Shown: positions 24,031 through 33,560, counted from the stretch's first letter. The stretch: 64,000 nucleotides of DNA from Legionella wadsworthii DSM 21896 = ATCC 33877 (GCF_000701265.1 NZ_KL370760.1:251429-315428); one strand, 5' to 3'. The notes: generated from the sequence alone by a model not told the origin. Program-made: numbers and translations.

Positions 24031-26018
24031 CTTTTGGTCAATTGTTCCTTAAGTAACAGAAATTCATCCCGAACCTTGGCTGCCATCTCAAATTCCATAT
24101 TTTTTGCATGTAAATACATTTGCTTTTCCAAAGTATTAATCTGCTTCACCAATTCCTGAGTTGACCAATGTTCGTATGCGGGGCTCGGTTCTGAAACAGC
24201 TGCACCGCGTTTCCCATGATAAGCGCCTTCCAGGATGTCGGTGATGGATTTCTTAATACCTTGAGGTGTAATCCCATGGACCTCATTATATGATTTTTGC
24301 TTCTCTCGTCTTCTATTGGTTTCATCTAAAGCCCTTTGCATGGATCCCGTGATTTTGTCGGCATAGAGAATAGCGCGGCCTTTCATGTTCCGGGCTGCCC
24401 GGCCTATGGTCTGAATTAAAGAACGATCAGAACGTAAAAAACCCTCTTTATCTGCGTCAAGGATCGCGACCAAGGCAACTTCTGGCATATCCAAACCTTC
24501 ACGTAATAAATTAATCCCTACCAATACATCAAACACCCCCAAACGCAGGTCACGAATAATTTCCACCCGTTCGACCGTATCGATATCCGAATGCAAATAA
24601 CGAACCTTAATACCATGTTCATTTAAATAATCGGTTAAATCTTCGGCCATGCGTTTGGTTAGTGTAGTAACTAAAATACGTCCCTCTTGGGCAATCACTT
24701 GCCGAATCTCGGACATGAGATCATCCACTTGCGTGCGTACCGGGCGAATCTCCACTTCCGGATCCACCAAACCGGTAGGACGCACGACCTGTTCTGCAAT
24801 ATTATCAGAATGTTCTTGTTCATAAGGACCGGGAGTCGCTGAGATATAGATGGTTTGCGGCGATCGCGCTTCAAATTCTTCAAAGCGTAATGGTCGATTA
24901 TCCAAGGCTGAAGGAAGCCTAAAGCCATATTGAACCAAGGTTTCTTTCCGGGACCTGTCCCCTCGGTACATTCCACCAATTTGCGGTATGGTCACATGGG
25001 ATTCATCAACAATCAGCAATGCCTCATCCGGTAAATAGTCAAATAAAGTTGGAGGGGGTTCACCTGGCTGGCGCCCCGATAAATAACGGGAATAGTTTTC
25101 AATCCCCGAGCAATACCCCAGTTCCAGCATCATTTCTAAATCAAAAAAAGTACGTTGCTCTAAACGTTGTGCTTCGACCAATTTATTTTGTTGTTTCAAA
25201 TCAGCCAAGCGTTCTTGCAGCTCGTCTTTTACCCAGTCTACAGTTTGTAAAATACGATCGCGCGGGGTTACATAATGTGTTTTAGGAAAGATGGTCGTCC
25301 GGGGCATACGACGCAAAATTTCTCCGGTAAGGGGATCAAATTGGGCGATATGTTCCACTTCATCATCAAATAATTCAATGCGTACAGCATCCCGCTCTGA
25401 ATCTGCAGGAAAGATATCAATGATATCCCCATGAACGCGAAACTGGCCTCTTTCCAAAGCCAAGCTGCTCCGAGTGTACTGCATTTCCGCAAGTCGTCTT
25501 AAAATTTTACGCTGATCCGATTGTTCTCCACGGGAAAGATGTAATACCATACGTAAATAGGAATCCGGATCACCCAAACCATAAATGGCAGAGACTGTTG
25601 CGACAATAATCGCATCTTTACGTTCAATTAAGGCTTTGGTAGCGGACAAACGCATCTGCTCTATGTGCTCATTGATAGAGGAATCTTTTTCAATAAAAGT
25701 ATCTGAGGCAGGCACATAAGCTTCAGGCTGATAATAATCATAATAGGAAACAAAATATTCCACGGCATTATCGGGAAAATAGGATTTGAATTCGCCATAC
25801 AGCTGAGCGGCAAGTGTTTTGTTGGGCGCCATAATCAAGGCAGGCCGACGCATTGCTTGAATAACATGTGCTATAGTAAAGGTCTTGCCTGAGCCAGTGA
25901 CCCCTAACAGGGTTTGTTTGGATAAACCTGATTTCAAGCCATCGATTAATGAGGCGATGGCGGCAGGCTGGTCGCCAGCAGGTTTATAGTCGGCATATAG
26001 TTTAAATAAATCTTTCAT
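24027..26018 (-). CDS. uvrB: Excinuclease ABC subunit B
   Basis: The 663-residue DNA-damage recognition helicase of nucleotide excision repair. Walker A is GVTGSGKT near residue 40. The beta-hairpin region follows ([20 protein letters not shown]). The DESH motif is in [13 protein letters not shown] near 338, and the helicase C-terminal motifs include [14 protein letters not shown] and QTIGRAARN. The UvrC-binding UVR coiled coil ends the protein ([21 protein letters not shown]). Full length. It is convergent with 6S RNA, whose 3' end overlaps the stop codon. Confidence 0.97.
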   Translation of the reverse strand: MKDLFKLYADYKPAGDQPAAIASLIDGLKSGLSKQTLLGVTGSGKTFTIAHVIQAMRRPALIMAPNKTLAAQLYGEFKSYFPDNAVEYFVSYYDYYQPEAYVPASDTFIEKDSSINEHIEQMRLSATKALIERKDAIIVATVSAIYGLGDPDSYLRMVLHLSRGEQSDQRKILRRLAEMQYTRSSLALERGQFRVHGDIIDIFPADSERDAVRIELFDDEVEHIAQFDPLTGEILRRMPRTTIFPKTHYVTPRDRILQTVDWVKDELQERLADLKQQNKLVEAQRLEQRTFFDLEMMLELGYCSGIENYSRYLSGRQPGEPPPTLFDYLPDEALLIVDESHVTIPQIGGMYRGDRSRKETLVQYGFRLPSALDNRPLRFEEFEARSPQTIYISATPGPYEQEHSDNIAEQVVRPTGLVDPEVEIRPVRTQVDDLMSEIRQVIAQEGRILVTTLTKRMAEDLTDYLNEHGIKVRYLHSDIDTVERVEIIRDLRLGVFDVLVGINLLREGLDMPEVALVAILDADKEGFLRSDRSLIQTIGRAARNMKGRAILYADKITGSMQRALDETNRRREKQKSYNEVHGITPQGIKKSITDILEGAYHGKRGAAVSEPSPAYEHWSTQELVKQINTLEKQMYLHAKNMEFEMAAKVRDEFLLLKEQLTKR

Positions 26019-26049
26019 ATCGTATTAGTATATCTCATAGGAGCAACAA

Positions 26050-27228
26050 ATGGATATCGCATTAGCAAAACGCGTGCAAAAAGTTAAGCCTTCACCTACT
26101 TTGGCCGTAGCAGCAAAGGCTACCCAAATGCGTGCTCAAGGGCATGATGTTATCAATCTTGGTACGGGTGAGCCTGATTTTGATACGCCTGATTATATCA
26201 AAGAAGCCGCTATTGCTGCCATTCACCAGGGATATACCAAATACACCGCTGTAGATGGGATCCCTGAGCTTAAAGAAGCAGTTAAAAATAAATTTAAAAA
26301 AGACAATGGCCTGGACTACCAGTCTCATCAAATTTTGGTTTCAGTAGGTGGCAAACAAAGTTGTTACAATTTGTGTCAGGCGCTACTCAATCCAGGTGAC
26401 GAAGTCATCATTCCAGCTCCTTACTGGGTTTCTTATCCTGATATGGTTTTATTAGCCGAAGCAACACCTGTGATTATTTCTACCACTCCAGCACAACGTT
26501 ATAAAATCAATGCCCAACAACTGGAAGAGGCCATTACAGCGAAAACGCGGATGATTTTTTTAAATAGTCCATCCAACCCCTCTGGTGTCGCTTATTCCCT
26601 GGAAGAATTAAAAGCATTGGCTGAGGTTTTGAAAAAGCATCCGCAAATTATTATTGCTACCGATGATATGTATGAACATATTTTGTGGAGCCAACCTTTT
26701 GTAAATATTCTGAATGCCTGTCCTGAGTTATATGAACGCACCATAGTTTTAAACGGTGTTTCTAAAGCTTATGCGATGACCGGCTGGCGTATAGGCTATG
26801 CAGCAGGCCCGGCTCCCTTAATCAATGCGATGAAGACAATACAATCTCAATCGACATCAAATCCTTGTTCCATTGCCCAAAGGGCAGCAGTAGCAGCACT
26901 CAACGGCGGCAATGAAAGCATATTGCACATGTTAGAAGCGTTTCATCAAAGACATGATTTTGTTGCATCTCGATTACTTGAAATACCTGGAATAGAAGTG
27001 ATCCCGGCAGATGGTACTTTTTATATTTTTCCAAGCGTACAGGCAATTATTGAAAAACGCGGGTATGCCAATGACCTTGAATTCTCTGAAAGACTGCTAA
27101 CCGAAGTCGGTGTGGCCTTAGTTCCCGGATCGGCATTCGGGAACGAAGGCTGCATCCGTTTATCCTTTGCTACCAGCATGGAAATATTGCAAGATGCTTT
27201 AGAGCGTTTACAACGCTTTTGCAGTTAA
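26050..27228 (+). CDS. aspC: Aspartate aminotransferase (class I PLP enzyme)
   Basis: The 392-residue pyridoxal-phosphate aminotransferase interconverts aspartate and oxaloacetate. It shows DVINLGTGEPDFDTP, the PSNPSG motif, and the PLP lysine in VLNGVSKAYAMTGWRIGYAAGP near residue 240. The C-terminal substrate Arg lies in GCIRLSFATS. The sequence is the AspB-like type common in bacteria with this gene order. It is divergent from uvrB with 31 bases between starts. Confidence 0.88.
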   Translation: MDIALAKRVQKVKPSPTLAVAAKATQMRAQGHDVINLGTGEPDFDTPDYIKEAAIAAIHQGYTKYTAVDGIPELKEAVKNKFKKDNGLDYQSHQILVSVGGKQSCYNLCQALLNPGDEVIIPAPYWVSYPDMVLLAEATPVIISTTPAQRYKINAQQLEEAITAKTRMIFLNSPSNPSGVAYSLEELKALAEVLKKHPQIIIATDDMYEHILWSQPFVNILNACPELYERTIVLNGVSKAYAMTGWRIGYAAGPAPLINAMKTIQSQSTSNPCSIAQRAAVAALNGGNESILHMLEAFHQRHDFVASRLLEIPGIEVIPADGTFYIFPSVQAIIEKRGYANDLEFSERLLTEVGVALVPGSAFGNEGCIRLSFATSMEILQDALERLQRFCS

Positions 27229-27238
27229 AATTTTCTAT

Positions 27239-27257
27239 CTCTCCCGTTCCGGGAGAG
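27239..27257 (+). terminator. Hairpin after aspC
   Basis: Perfect 8-base arms CTCTCCCG/CGGGAGAG with a 3-base loop begin 11 bases after the aspC stop. No strong T-run follows, so termination is only probable. Confidence 0.45.
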
Positions 27258-27307
27258 GTTCAAGTATGAGATAAAGAAATTTTGACTGGCAACTTGTTTT
27301 AGTAGAA

Positions 27308-27332
27308 ACCCGCAAACAAGTCGCGGGACGTT
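27308..27332. repeat. Half-copy of the palindromic dispersed repeat
   Basis: The core CCCGCAAACAAGTCGCGGGACG matches one arm of the 30-106 element. It lies between aspC and tRNA-Asn. Confidence 0.65.
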
Positions 27333-27393
27333 AAAGAGAATTGAAATTAAACTAGAGTGGATTAAATTATTTAAAATTTATTGTTAAATCTAC

Positions 27394-27422
27394 TTGACCA
27401 TCAACCCGAATCGTTTTAAGAT
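27394..27422 (+). promoter_or_regulatory. tRNA-Asn promoter
   Basis: TTGACC (27394-27399), 17-base spacer, TAAGAT (27417-27422), ending 12 bases before the mature tRNA end. Confidence 0.6.
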
Positions 27423-27433
27423 TCCGACCCTAT

Positions 27434-27509
27434 TCCCCGGTAGCTCAGTCGGTAGAGCGGATGACTGTTAATCATTAGGTCACAAGTTCGAGTCTTGTCC
27501 GGGGAGCCA
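27434..27509 (+). tRNA. tRNA-Asn (GTT)
   Basis: A complete 76-base cloverleaf. The acceptor TCCCCGG pairs with CCGGGGA. The D-loop contains AGCTCAGTCGGTAGAGC, the anticodon loop is CTGTTAA with GTT, and the T-loop is GTTCGAGTC. The CCA is encoded. The AT-rich, gene-poor DNA that follows is consistent with a genomic island inserted at this tRNA. Confidence 0.97.
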
Positions 27510-27588
27510 ATCCCAGTCTGGGTTTTGGCGAAATTCAATCAAACCTTAAATTTTACGTGTCGAATATGTGTCGAAGTTTGAAGCATGG

Positions 27589-28671
27589 CTAAAATAATTC
27601 TTGCTCATCTAAAGAATAGTAATTTTTAATAAGATTAATAATAGAAAAGGAATCCCTTTTTTCTTTATGTTGCTTCCAGGCTTGCTTGTAATATAACTTC
27701 CAGAGAGATGGATTCAACAATTTTAATTTGGCTAATTCTAAACTTAAGGGTGTTTCTTCTTCATCCCTTAGCGAACGATTTGCAATCCCTATAGATTTTA
27801 TAAAATTAATAAAAGGGTAACATCCAATTTCATTTAGAAAAACATTTGCAAATATATTCCATTTGATAGGGCAACAATATATTTCTTTAATTTCTGAGGT
27901 TAGTCTCTCTGCTAACTGTTCGTAACTAGGATTAATAATATACAATCTTTTCTGATACCGTGAGGCTAATTCCGAAATTAAGCGAAAATAGAACATGTCA
28001 TTCATATCATTTCCATCATCACAAAATGAATAGCCCATAATAAAAATATTGTTATATTGGTTGAAATTATTTCTTAAATAATTATATGGGTGGCTAGATA
28101 ATATACTTTCCTTTTCTTTTAAGGGGGGATGTATTTCCCAATGCTCAAATAATTTTAAGTCATAATCTAGGCTTAAATCATCTAAAGAATTTAGAAAATC
28201 TGCAGCATGGCAAGGAAACTTTCCATGAGGATGTTGGATTAAAATATTTTTATTTTTTATAAACCGACAACTTAATCCATCATGATTAAAATCAAAAATA
28301 TCACCAGATTGGCAAAAATTAAAAATTTCATATTCTGGACATTTTTCAGGAATTGTCGGGAGTATGTGTTTTAAGTACTCGTTTTCAAATCTGGCATTTG
28401 GAGTGCAATTAAAATAAAGCCATGGTATCGCTTCTTGGATTTCAGCAAAAGATGGTTGTTCTATTAGACTTTTTTGCAAATCGCTAGGATTTTTATTTAT
28501 TTCTACTGGAAACGAGCCACTATTAAAAATACTTGTTTTTATAGCGGACTTTGTAGCAGAGATGGTTTTAGCATATTTAATAGATATTCCTGACCCAACT
28601 AAATACAATGAGTTCTTTCTAAAAAAGTTTTCTATTAAAAAAATGATGCCATTTTCTATTTCCTTATTCAT
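27589..28671 (-). CDS. SIR2-like domain protein, possible defence protein
   Basis: The product is 360 residues. The N-terminus SLYLVGSGISIKYAKTI near residue 18 resembles the GAGxS NAD-binding loop of SIR2-like proteins. LIQHPHGKF near 145 resembles the LHG motif, and IFIMGYSFCDDGNDM near 210 resembles the GYSxxD strand. Such domains in anti-phage systems cleave NAD. The first motif has Ser in place of Ala and the catalytic Asn/His are not certain, so activity is open. It is very AT-rich and lies directly behind tRNA-Asn in a decayed island, typical of accessory defence genes. Confidence 0.5.
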   Translation of the reverse strand: MNKEIENGIIFLIENFFRKNSLYLVGSGISIKYAKTISATKSAIKTSIFNSGSFPVEINKNPSDLQKSLIEQPSFAEIQEAIPWLYFNCTPNARFENEYLKHILPTIPEKCPEYEIFNFCQSGDIFDFNHDGLSCRFIKNKNILIQHPHGKFPCHAADFLNSLDDLSLDYDLKLFEHWEIHPPLKEKESILSSHPYNYLRNNFNQYNNIFIMGYSFCDDGNDMNDMFYFRLISELASRYQKRLYIINPSYEQLAERLTSEIKEIYCCPIKWNIFANVFLNEIGCYPFINFIKSIGIANRSLRDEEETPLSLELAKLKLLNPSLWKLYYKQAWKQHKEKRDSFSIINLIKNYYSLDEQELF

Positions 28672-28717
28672 ATAGTTAAATCCAGCGATTATTCAAATTA
28701 AATTGTTTTGATGCAAC

Positions 28718-28761
28718 ATACTGTCTTTTAATGAAATTTGGCTTGCTTTTAAAGACAGTAT
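28718..28761. repeat. Inverted repeat
   Basis: ATACTGTCTTTTAA and TTTAAAGACAGTAT form a 14-base stem (one mismatch) around a 15-base loop. It is upstream of the SIR2-like gene on its strand. No T-run follows, so it may be an operator or the relic of a small element. The rest of 28672-28953 shows nothing else. Confidence 0.5.
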
Positions 28762-28953
28762 CTACGCTTGCTAGCGTGTATTTTATCTCTGTCTTCTAGT
28801 GCTAGTTTTATTGATTCAACATTTTGTCTCGCATCATCGTTAATAAATAAAGGCCATAATCAAGCTAATAGCCACTTAAATTAATATTTCCTGAGGATTC
28901 ATTAAAATTTGTCATACACCCAAACAACGTCGATAGTATTCGATCTACCCATG

Positions 28954-29301
28954 TTAGGGTTTGCCCTCCACCCATCTACTATATGCCGTAGGACTCAATT
29001 CGCGGGCATAAATATTGTGAGTTTCAAAATGTTTTTTTTGAATATCAGGAAGATTGCTTAATTTATATAACCAAGTAGACAAATAACCACAATCATAATT
29101 AACATCAATTTGTAAGCTCCATCCTTCTGTTTGTGAACTCAAAACACCTACATCGTTATTAAGATTAATAGAATAATCTGGGTTACTGCTAAATTTATCT
29201 AATACTTTGATGTTAAAAGAAACAATTGATAATTTTTCACTTTTTTGTAAGTTTGATAGATCAAAAGATTCTTTTCTGGCGATATAAAAATCATTACTCA
29301 T
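28954..29301 (-). CDS. Small protein of unknown function
   Basis: The product is 115 residues. It is soluble, beta-rich by appearance, and ends with LSPTAYSRWVEGKP. No known motif was found. AAGGAG seven bases before the ATG at 29301 selects this start over the upstream in-frame ATG at 29322. It follows the DUF4238-like remnant closely on the same strand, and the remnant's stop overlaps the ribosome site, so the two formed one transcription unit. Confidence 0.6.
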   Translation of the reverse strand: MSNDFYIARKESFDLSNLQKSEKLSIVSFNIKVLDKFSSNPDYSINLNNDVGVLSSQTEGWSLQIDVNYDCGYLSTWLYKLSNLPDIQKKHFETHNIYARELSPTAYSRWVEGKP

Positions 29302-29311
29302 AGCATTCTCC

Positions 29312-29540
29312 TTAACACTCATCTATAATTTTTATTACATTGGCAGCTTTTCCATCCAATGTGGCATAATGATTAACTTCTAAGTCTTTATATAAATTTT
29401 TCACTTGGCCAATATCTGTTACAGATTTTTTTTTGAAAACTAACCAACTCATCTGAAATATAATTGTAACAATGAATATACCCGTTAGGATTTAGCCGTC
29501 TTTTCAAATAAAATTGTGGGATATAATGATGCTTACTCAT
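29312..29540 (-). pseudogene. DUF4238-like fragment, frameshifted
   Basis: The minus-strand ATG at 29540 opens MSKHHYIPQFYLKRRLNPNG, which matches the N-terminal signature of DUF4238 proteins (HHYxPQFYLxxF). The frame breaks at a run of nine A residues (T run 29426-29434). Removing one A lets it run on through VNHYATLDGKAANVIKIIDEC to a stop at 29312. Total length is about 76 residues against several hundred in the family, so it is also truncated. Confidence 0.55.
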
Positions 29541-29766
29541 AAAATATTAATCCCTTAACTGATGAATAATAAAGGTAATTTATACAAATTTATCGAATAT
29601 AGTTCAAATATAGCATATTCTCTAAATTGATCAGCAAGTAGGCCGTTTGCTTGCAAACGAGGAAATCAAACTATCATTCCTAAACAAAATAATAATTGAT
29701 TCGCAGGCATATAAAAAATACACAGGGCAATCGGGACAACTGGGGCACCCGCATAAATAAAGGGCT

Positions 29767-29814
29767 AAATGCATCCCCCATCTTATATGTTGAAGGTGGG
29801 GCATAAGGGACAAA
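29767..29814. repeat. Dispersed 48-bp repeat, copy A
   Basis: AAATGCATCCCCCATCTTAT and the following GTTGAAGGTGGGGCATAAGG form a hairpin (CCCCATCTT/AAGGTGGGG). The same unit recurs in the same orientation at 32019-32065, flanking the glycosyltransferase pseudogene and IS remnants. Beyond it, 29541-29869 holds no recognisable gene. Confidence 0.75.
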
Positions 29815-29869
29815 TAATTGTTTCGGTATGTTAACAAAAGCACTGTTCTTGTTACACAAAATCAAACGA

Positions 29870-30373
29870 TCACACTAAATCTTTTATATTTGGAATAGGA
29901 TTATATTTAAATGAGGGCATAGAGGTGTCCTTTGTCATACTGGAATTCCCAACTGGCTTCCTTGCTCGAACTTTAACAGATTCATTTTGCGAATACTCTG
30001 GCTTTTGACCATTCAGATATTTCAACGGTGGTTGGTAATTCAACATTTAAGGCCTGACCCTACAGATGCGCCCTGCGCTAGCTCTTTGATATTTACCTCT
30101 CCGCGAAAATCGTTGATTAACATAGCGACCATAAGCAGAACAATAATACTTATTAGCCTTAATACACATTAACTGCGACCCAATCCAATCGACTCATGAC
30201 GGATTCGTCTTATAAAACCATCCTTCTTACGCCACTTCTTATTACCGCAATAAATACAGCGAACTAACAGCGATAACTCACTCAATATATACCGGGTTCT
30301 CCACTCACTCTTTTAATAGAATAGCGAGGCAACTTTAGGATACAATCTTTCTCAGGTATTTTGATATCCTCTT
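29870..30373 (-). mobile_element. Decayed ISL3-like transposase remnant
   Basis: Reading the minus strand in shifting frames gives CILKLPRYSIKRV, then RCIYCGNKKWRKKDGFIRRI, then a frameshift to KANKYYCSAYGRYVNQRF. This order (LPG-like start, C-x-x-C, RxRH, Y-x-C, GRxFxxRF) is the N-terminal zinc-binding region of ISL3-family transposases. At least two frameshifts or stops break it and the catalytic DDE part is missing. A further short frame (29870-30046) contains NYQPPLKYLNGQKPEY, similar to the tail of other IS integrases. The rest of 29541-30444 is non-coding. Confidence 0.5.
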
Positions 30374-30444
30374 TGACGGTCAAATCAAAGAGTTAGTCTA
30401 ACTTGATTAAAATGCCTCTTTATTGGGGTAACTGGAGAATAATA

Positions 30445-31947
30445 ATGTTACTAAGACTTGAAGGATCAGATGTTAACATTAAATTCTATCTTCTTTTTTT
30501 TCTATTACTTCTTATATTGCATTGAGCTTTATTTTCTTTCCTGAAAGCATTGATGATGCTTATATTACATTACGCTTCGCGCAAAATTTTCTCGATGGAT
30601 ATGGTTTAATATTTAACACATCTGAACATGTCGAAGGATACTCAAACCTTAGTTGGGTTTTAATACTTGCTTTGTGTGGCAAACTTGGGATTTCAATGGA
30701 ACTAGCAATGAAAGTGCTAGGATTCATTTCAGGGATTGTTACCTTAGTGCTCACTTATCTAACTTCCCAACAGATTTTTGGAAATGGATACTTAAAATTC
30801 GCCCCTGTTCTAATGTTAGCAAGTTCCTCATTTTTTGCACTATGGGCGGTTGATGGTTTAGAAACCGTTTTTTATACTATGCTACTTAGCCTTCTACTCT
30901 ATTTCCTCAATAGCAATCAGAGTCCTCTGAAATTAGGTTTCCTTTTAGGAGTTATTTTATTAACAAGGCCAGAAGGAGTTCTGTTTTCAGCATTGGTTAT
31001 TTATTATTTCTATTTTCGGAATAATTTGTCTTACGTATTAAAAATTGTAATGGTAGTTGGATTAATCTTTTTAGCACAGATTATTTTTCGTTGGTCTTAT
31101 TATCATGAGCTTCTTGCAAATACTGCACTAAATAAACTTCATCCTGGACTGCACTCAATCATCGAAGGAATTAAGTATCTTCTAAAATTCAATCAAGATA
31201 GTGGCTATCTTATATTACCACTAGCGTTGATTGGGATATTTAACCCTAATCTTGCACAAAAATTACGTTTTACATTATTGATGTTTGTCATAGGACAATT
31301 AATCTTTATTATGGTTTCAGGTGGTGATTTTATGTATGGGTTTCGATTCATAATACCCATATTACCAATTTTATGTGTACTAACAACTTCAGGACTACAG
31401 ACCATATTTTTAAAGAAACAAGTATTAACTAAAATTTTAATGATAGGATTATTGATCACTTGGAATGCTATTATTCAATTCCAAAATTTACCTCATAAAA
31501 CAATTAACATTAATAATTTGACTTATCGCTCCTCGCCTCATTTTCTAATAGGAAACTATCTTAAAAAACGTAGTAAACCAGAAGATTTAGTTCTATTATC
31601 AGGCAGGAATAATTCCCTATTACTCAAAACTAACTACTAGGGATTACCTTGGATTGGTTAGCTCTTACAAAATTATTTACAACGGTAATCATCATCTAAA
31701 TGTGGATCACTTACTTGCCGAAAAACCACGCTATATTATTTTATCTTTTTGGAAAGATAATGAAGGTTCAGAGCACTGCAGAATTGATCCTGAATCAGCA
31801 ATTTTAGTTCAGCCTGTTTTTCAACGAAATTACCAAGCTATAAAAGAATTTGCCATGAATAAAAACGATAGTTTTTTAAATGCCATTTATTATAAATATT
31901 GGCCAGATGCTTCTGAGATTTATTTTAGAATCTATGAACGCACTTAA
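30445..31947 (+). pseudogene. GT-C family membrane glycosyltransferase, twice frameshifted
   Basis: An ATG at 30445 preceded by GGAG starts MLLRLEGSDVNIKFYLLFF. The frame breaks at a run of eight T (30494-30501) and resumes with PESIDDAYITLRFAQNFLDG and VEGYSNLSWVLIL, the first-loop signature of AftB-like GT-C transferases using polyprenyl-phosphate sugars. About nine membrane helices follow, including LTRPEG. A second break near 31635 shifts the frame to DYLGLVSSYKIIYNG and RYIILSFW, the soluble tail. Restoring both gives about 500 residues. It would transfer a sugar to an envelope glycan. Either a pseudogene or, at the T run, possibly phase-variable. Confidence 0.65.
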
Positions 31948-32018
31948 TGTAGCCAGAGTGCCCGCTAACTAATAGAGTCCAATCTATTGTTATTTAAGAG
32001 CAGAACACATTTATTGCA

Positions 32019-32065
32019 AAATGCATCCCCAACTTATAAATTGAAGATGGGGCATAAGGGGCAAA
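32019..32065. repeat. Dispersed 48-bp repeat, copy B
   Basis: Same orientation as 29767-29814, with the conserved ends AAATGCATCCCC and GGGGCATAAGG. The two copies bracket about 2.2 kb. No gene lies between 31948 and 32141. Confidence 0.75.
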
Positions 32066-32098
32066 ACCCCGGTTTGATGACATTATAATCACCACTTG

Positions 32099-32128
32099 AT
32101 AAGAGCTCACCAGACAGGAGAGCTCTTA
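32099..32128. repeat. Inverted repeat after the F-box gene
   Basis: Perfect 10-base arms ATAAGAGCTC/GAGCTCTTAT with a 10-base loop lie just past the stop of the minus-strand F-box gene. No T-run follows in either direction, so it is only a possible terminator. Confidence 0.55.
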
Positions 32129-32141
32129 TACTCAGTTGCAT

Positions 32142-33428
32142 TTAAGGTTTTGCAGTAAAGAGAATTTCTTCTTTTTGTTTTATCGACAAAGGTTTATTCC
32201 TTTTCATGTAAGTCTCTACAATTTGCAATTTTAATGGTTCAATCCCCATTTTATTTTTAGCGGATGTTTCGATATAAGTTGTACCGTAACATTCAGCGAG
32301 TTCTTCTGCTTCTCGTTTACTCACTTGCCGCTGCGGCTGAGCATCGCCTTTTAAACCCACAAATAAGAAACTGAATTTGGAATTATATTGGTTGTAGTGA
32401 AAAACTTCCTGGTACCAGCTCTTTAAATTATTAAAACTTTCGCGAGAGCCAATATCGAAACACAAAAGATGAATTTTTGTTCCATTATATTGTTTTACAT
32501 AATATGGCGTTGCATTATGCGTCATGGGATAGTCCCGTCCTTGAATCAAAGGGCTTTGATAATGCAATAATATAGATCCATATTTTTCATCTCTCTGAAC
32601 TTGACTCTTTTGAATGTGGGCAAAATTAGAATCATTGAATTTGTTTTCGGCAAGTCGACAGATTAGACTCTTAATGCCAATATTTGAATCACCAATAAAA
32701 TTAACTGTAATTTTTAGAAGAGAATTTTTATTATTTGCTCTGGGAGCCTCTGTTATTTTTCTAAAAAACCGGCCGGTTGCTGAAAGCCTGCATAAATCCT
32801 TTGGTTCAAGAAAAGATGCAATACATTCTGAAATTTCCTTAGGTAATTTACCAAAACTCCCCGCCTTAATCATGACTAATTCATTTTGCATTTCCGGAGG
32901 TAATACCCTCTCCATAGTTGTTTGCTTTTGGCGAATGGCTACAGTCAATTCGGACTTATAAAGTTGTAATCCCTCGTTGAATTGTTTGAGGGCAGAAGAG
33001 CCCTTTAGAGTTGAAGTCAATTGAATCATCAAAGATTTTTCTTCAGACTTAAGTAAGAAAAAGATTTTTGCCAAAAGCGTACTGTATTGCTTCTTGAGAG
33101 CCGTTTGGGATGACTCAGGACAGCTCAGATCAATGATATCCCCGAGAAGTTTTTCGACTTCCATCCCTATTTTAGCGCCGAGGGTATTAAAAGCCGATTT
33201 GTCATCTTTTTTTTGTTTTAATTCATTGAACATCTCTTGTAAATTGTTTAGACGCTCCTGATGTACTTCTAACAGGTGTTTTAGTTTTAATAACTGGTTC
33301 ACTCCTTGATTCTCATAAGAGTCTTTCGGATTAAATCCGCCTAAGTAGTCATAGTATTGTTCTAATTGAAAATATACTGCTTTAATGAGATTTATTTGTT
33401 CCTGGAAATAAGTGATTCGCCCGTTCAT
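32142..33428 (-). CDS. F-box plus Rab-like pseudo-GTPase protein, effector candidate
   Basis: The product is 428 residues. A helical N-terminus (1-180) is followed by an F-box (about 194-226: LPKEISECIASFLEPKDLC). A Rab-like domain runs from 238 to 410. The P-loop GDSNIGIKS has one extra residue before Lys-Ser, YYVKQYNGTKIHLLCFDIGS matches the Rab YYRGA...VYDxT strand, LKGD replaces NKxD, and ETSAK is intact. The WDTAGQE motif is absent. GTP binding or hydrolysis is therefore doubtful. F-box proteins recruit SKP1-cullin ubiquitin ligases in eukaryotes, so a host-directed Dot/Icm effector is likely. Confidence 0.72.
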   Translation of the reverse strand: MNGRITYFQEQINLIKAVYFQLEQYYDYLGGFNPKDSYENQGVNQLLKLKHLLEVHQERLNNLQEMFNELKQKKDDKSAFNTLGAKIGMEVEKLLGDIIDLSCPESSQTALKKQYSTLLAKIFFLLKSEEKSLMIQLTSTLKGSSALKQFNEGLQLYKSELTVAIRQKQTTMERVLPPEMQNELVMIKAGSFGKLPKEISECIASFLEPKDLCRLSATGRFFRKITEAPRANNKNSLLKITVNFIGDSNIGIKSLICRLAENKFNDSNFAHIQKSQVQRDEKYGSILLHYQSPLIQGRDYPMTHNATPYYVKQYNGTKIHLLCFDIGSRESFNNLKSWYQEVFHYNQYNSKFSFLFVGLKGDAQPQRQVSKREAEELAECYGTTYIETSAKNKMGIEPLKLQIVETYMKRNKPLSIKQKEEILFTAKP

Positions 33429-33503
33429 ATTTAGCCTAATTATTTAATAATTTAATGGTTAGTTCAAATATAATACAAATTAGAGGAACAGCACATGCGT
33501 AAT

Positions 33504-33524
33504 ATTACCCATATGCAGGGTAAT
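33504..33524. repeat. Inverted repeat upstream of the F-box gene
   Basis: ATTACCC, seven bases, GGGTAAT. It lies in the gap between the LuxR stop (33561) and the F-box gene start (33428), about 75 bases upstream of the latter, and could be an operator. Confidence 0.4.
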
Positions 33525-33560
33525 TCCAGTTACATTCTTATTGGAAATGAAATGGATAAT

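Noticed and set aside
29631..29865. Short minus-strand frames over repeat copy A
   Set aside because: Translations of a dispersed repeat; no ribosome site or conserved domain.
27434..32100. Intact integrative element with att sites at tRNA-Asn
   Set aside because: No integrase and no repeat of the tRNA 3' end found in the window; only a decayed island can be claimed.
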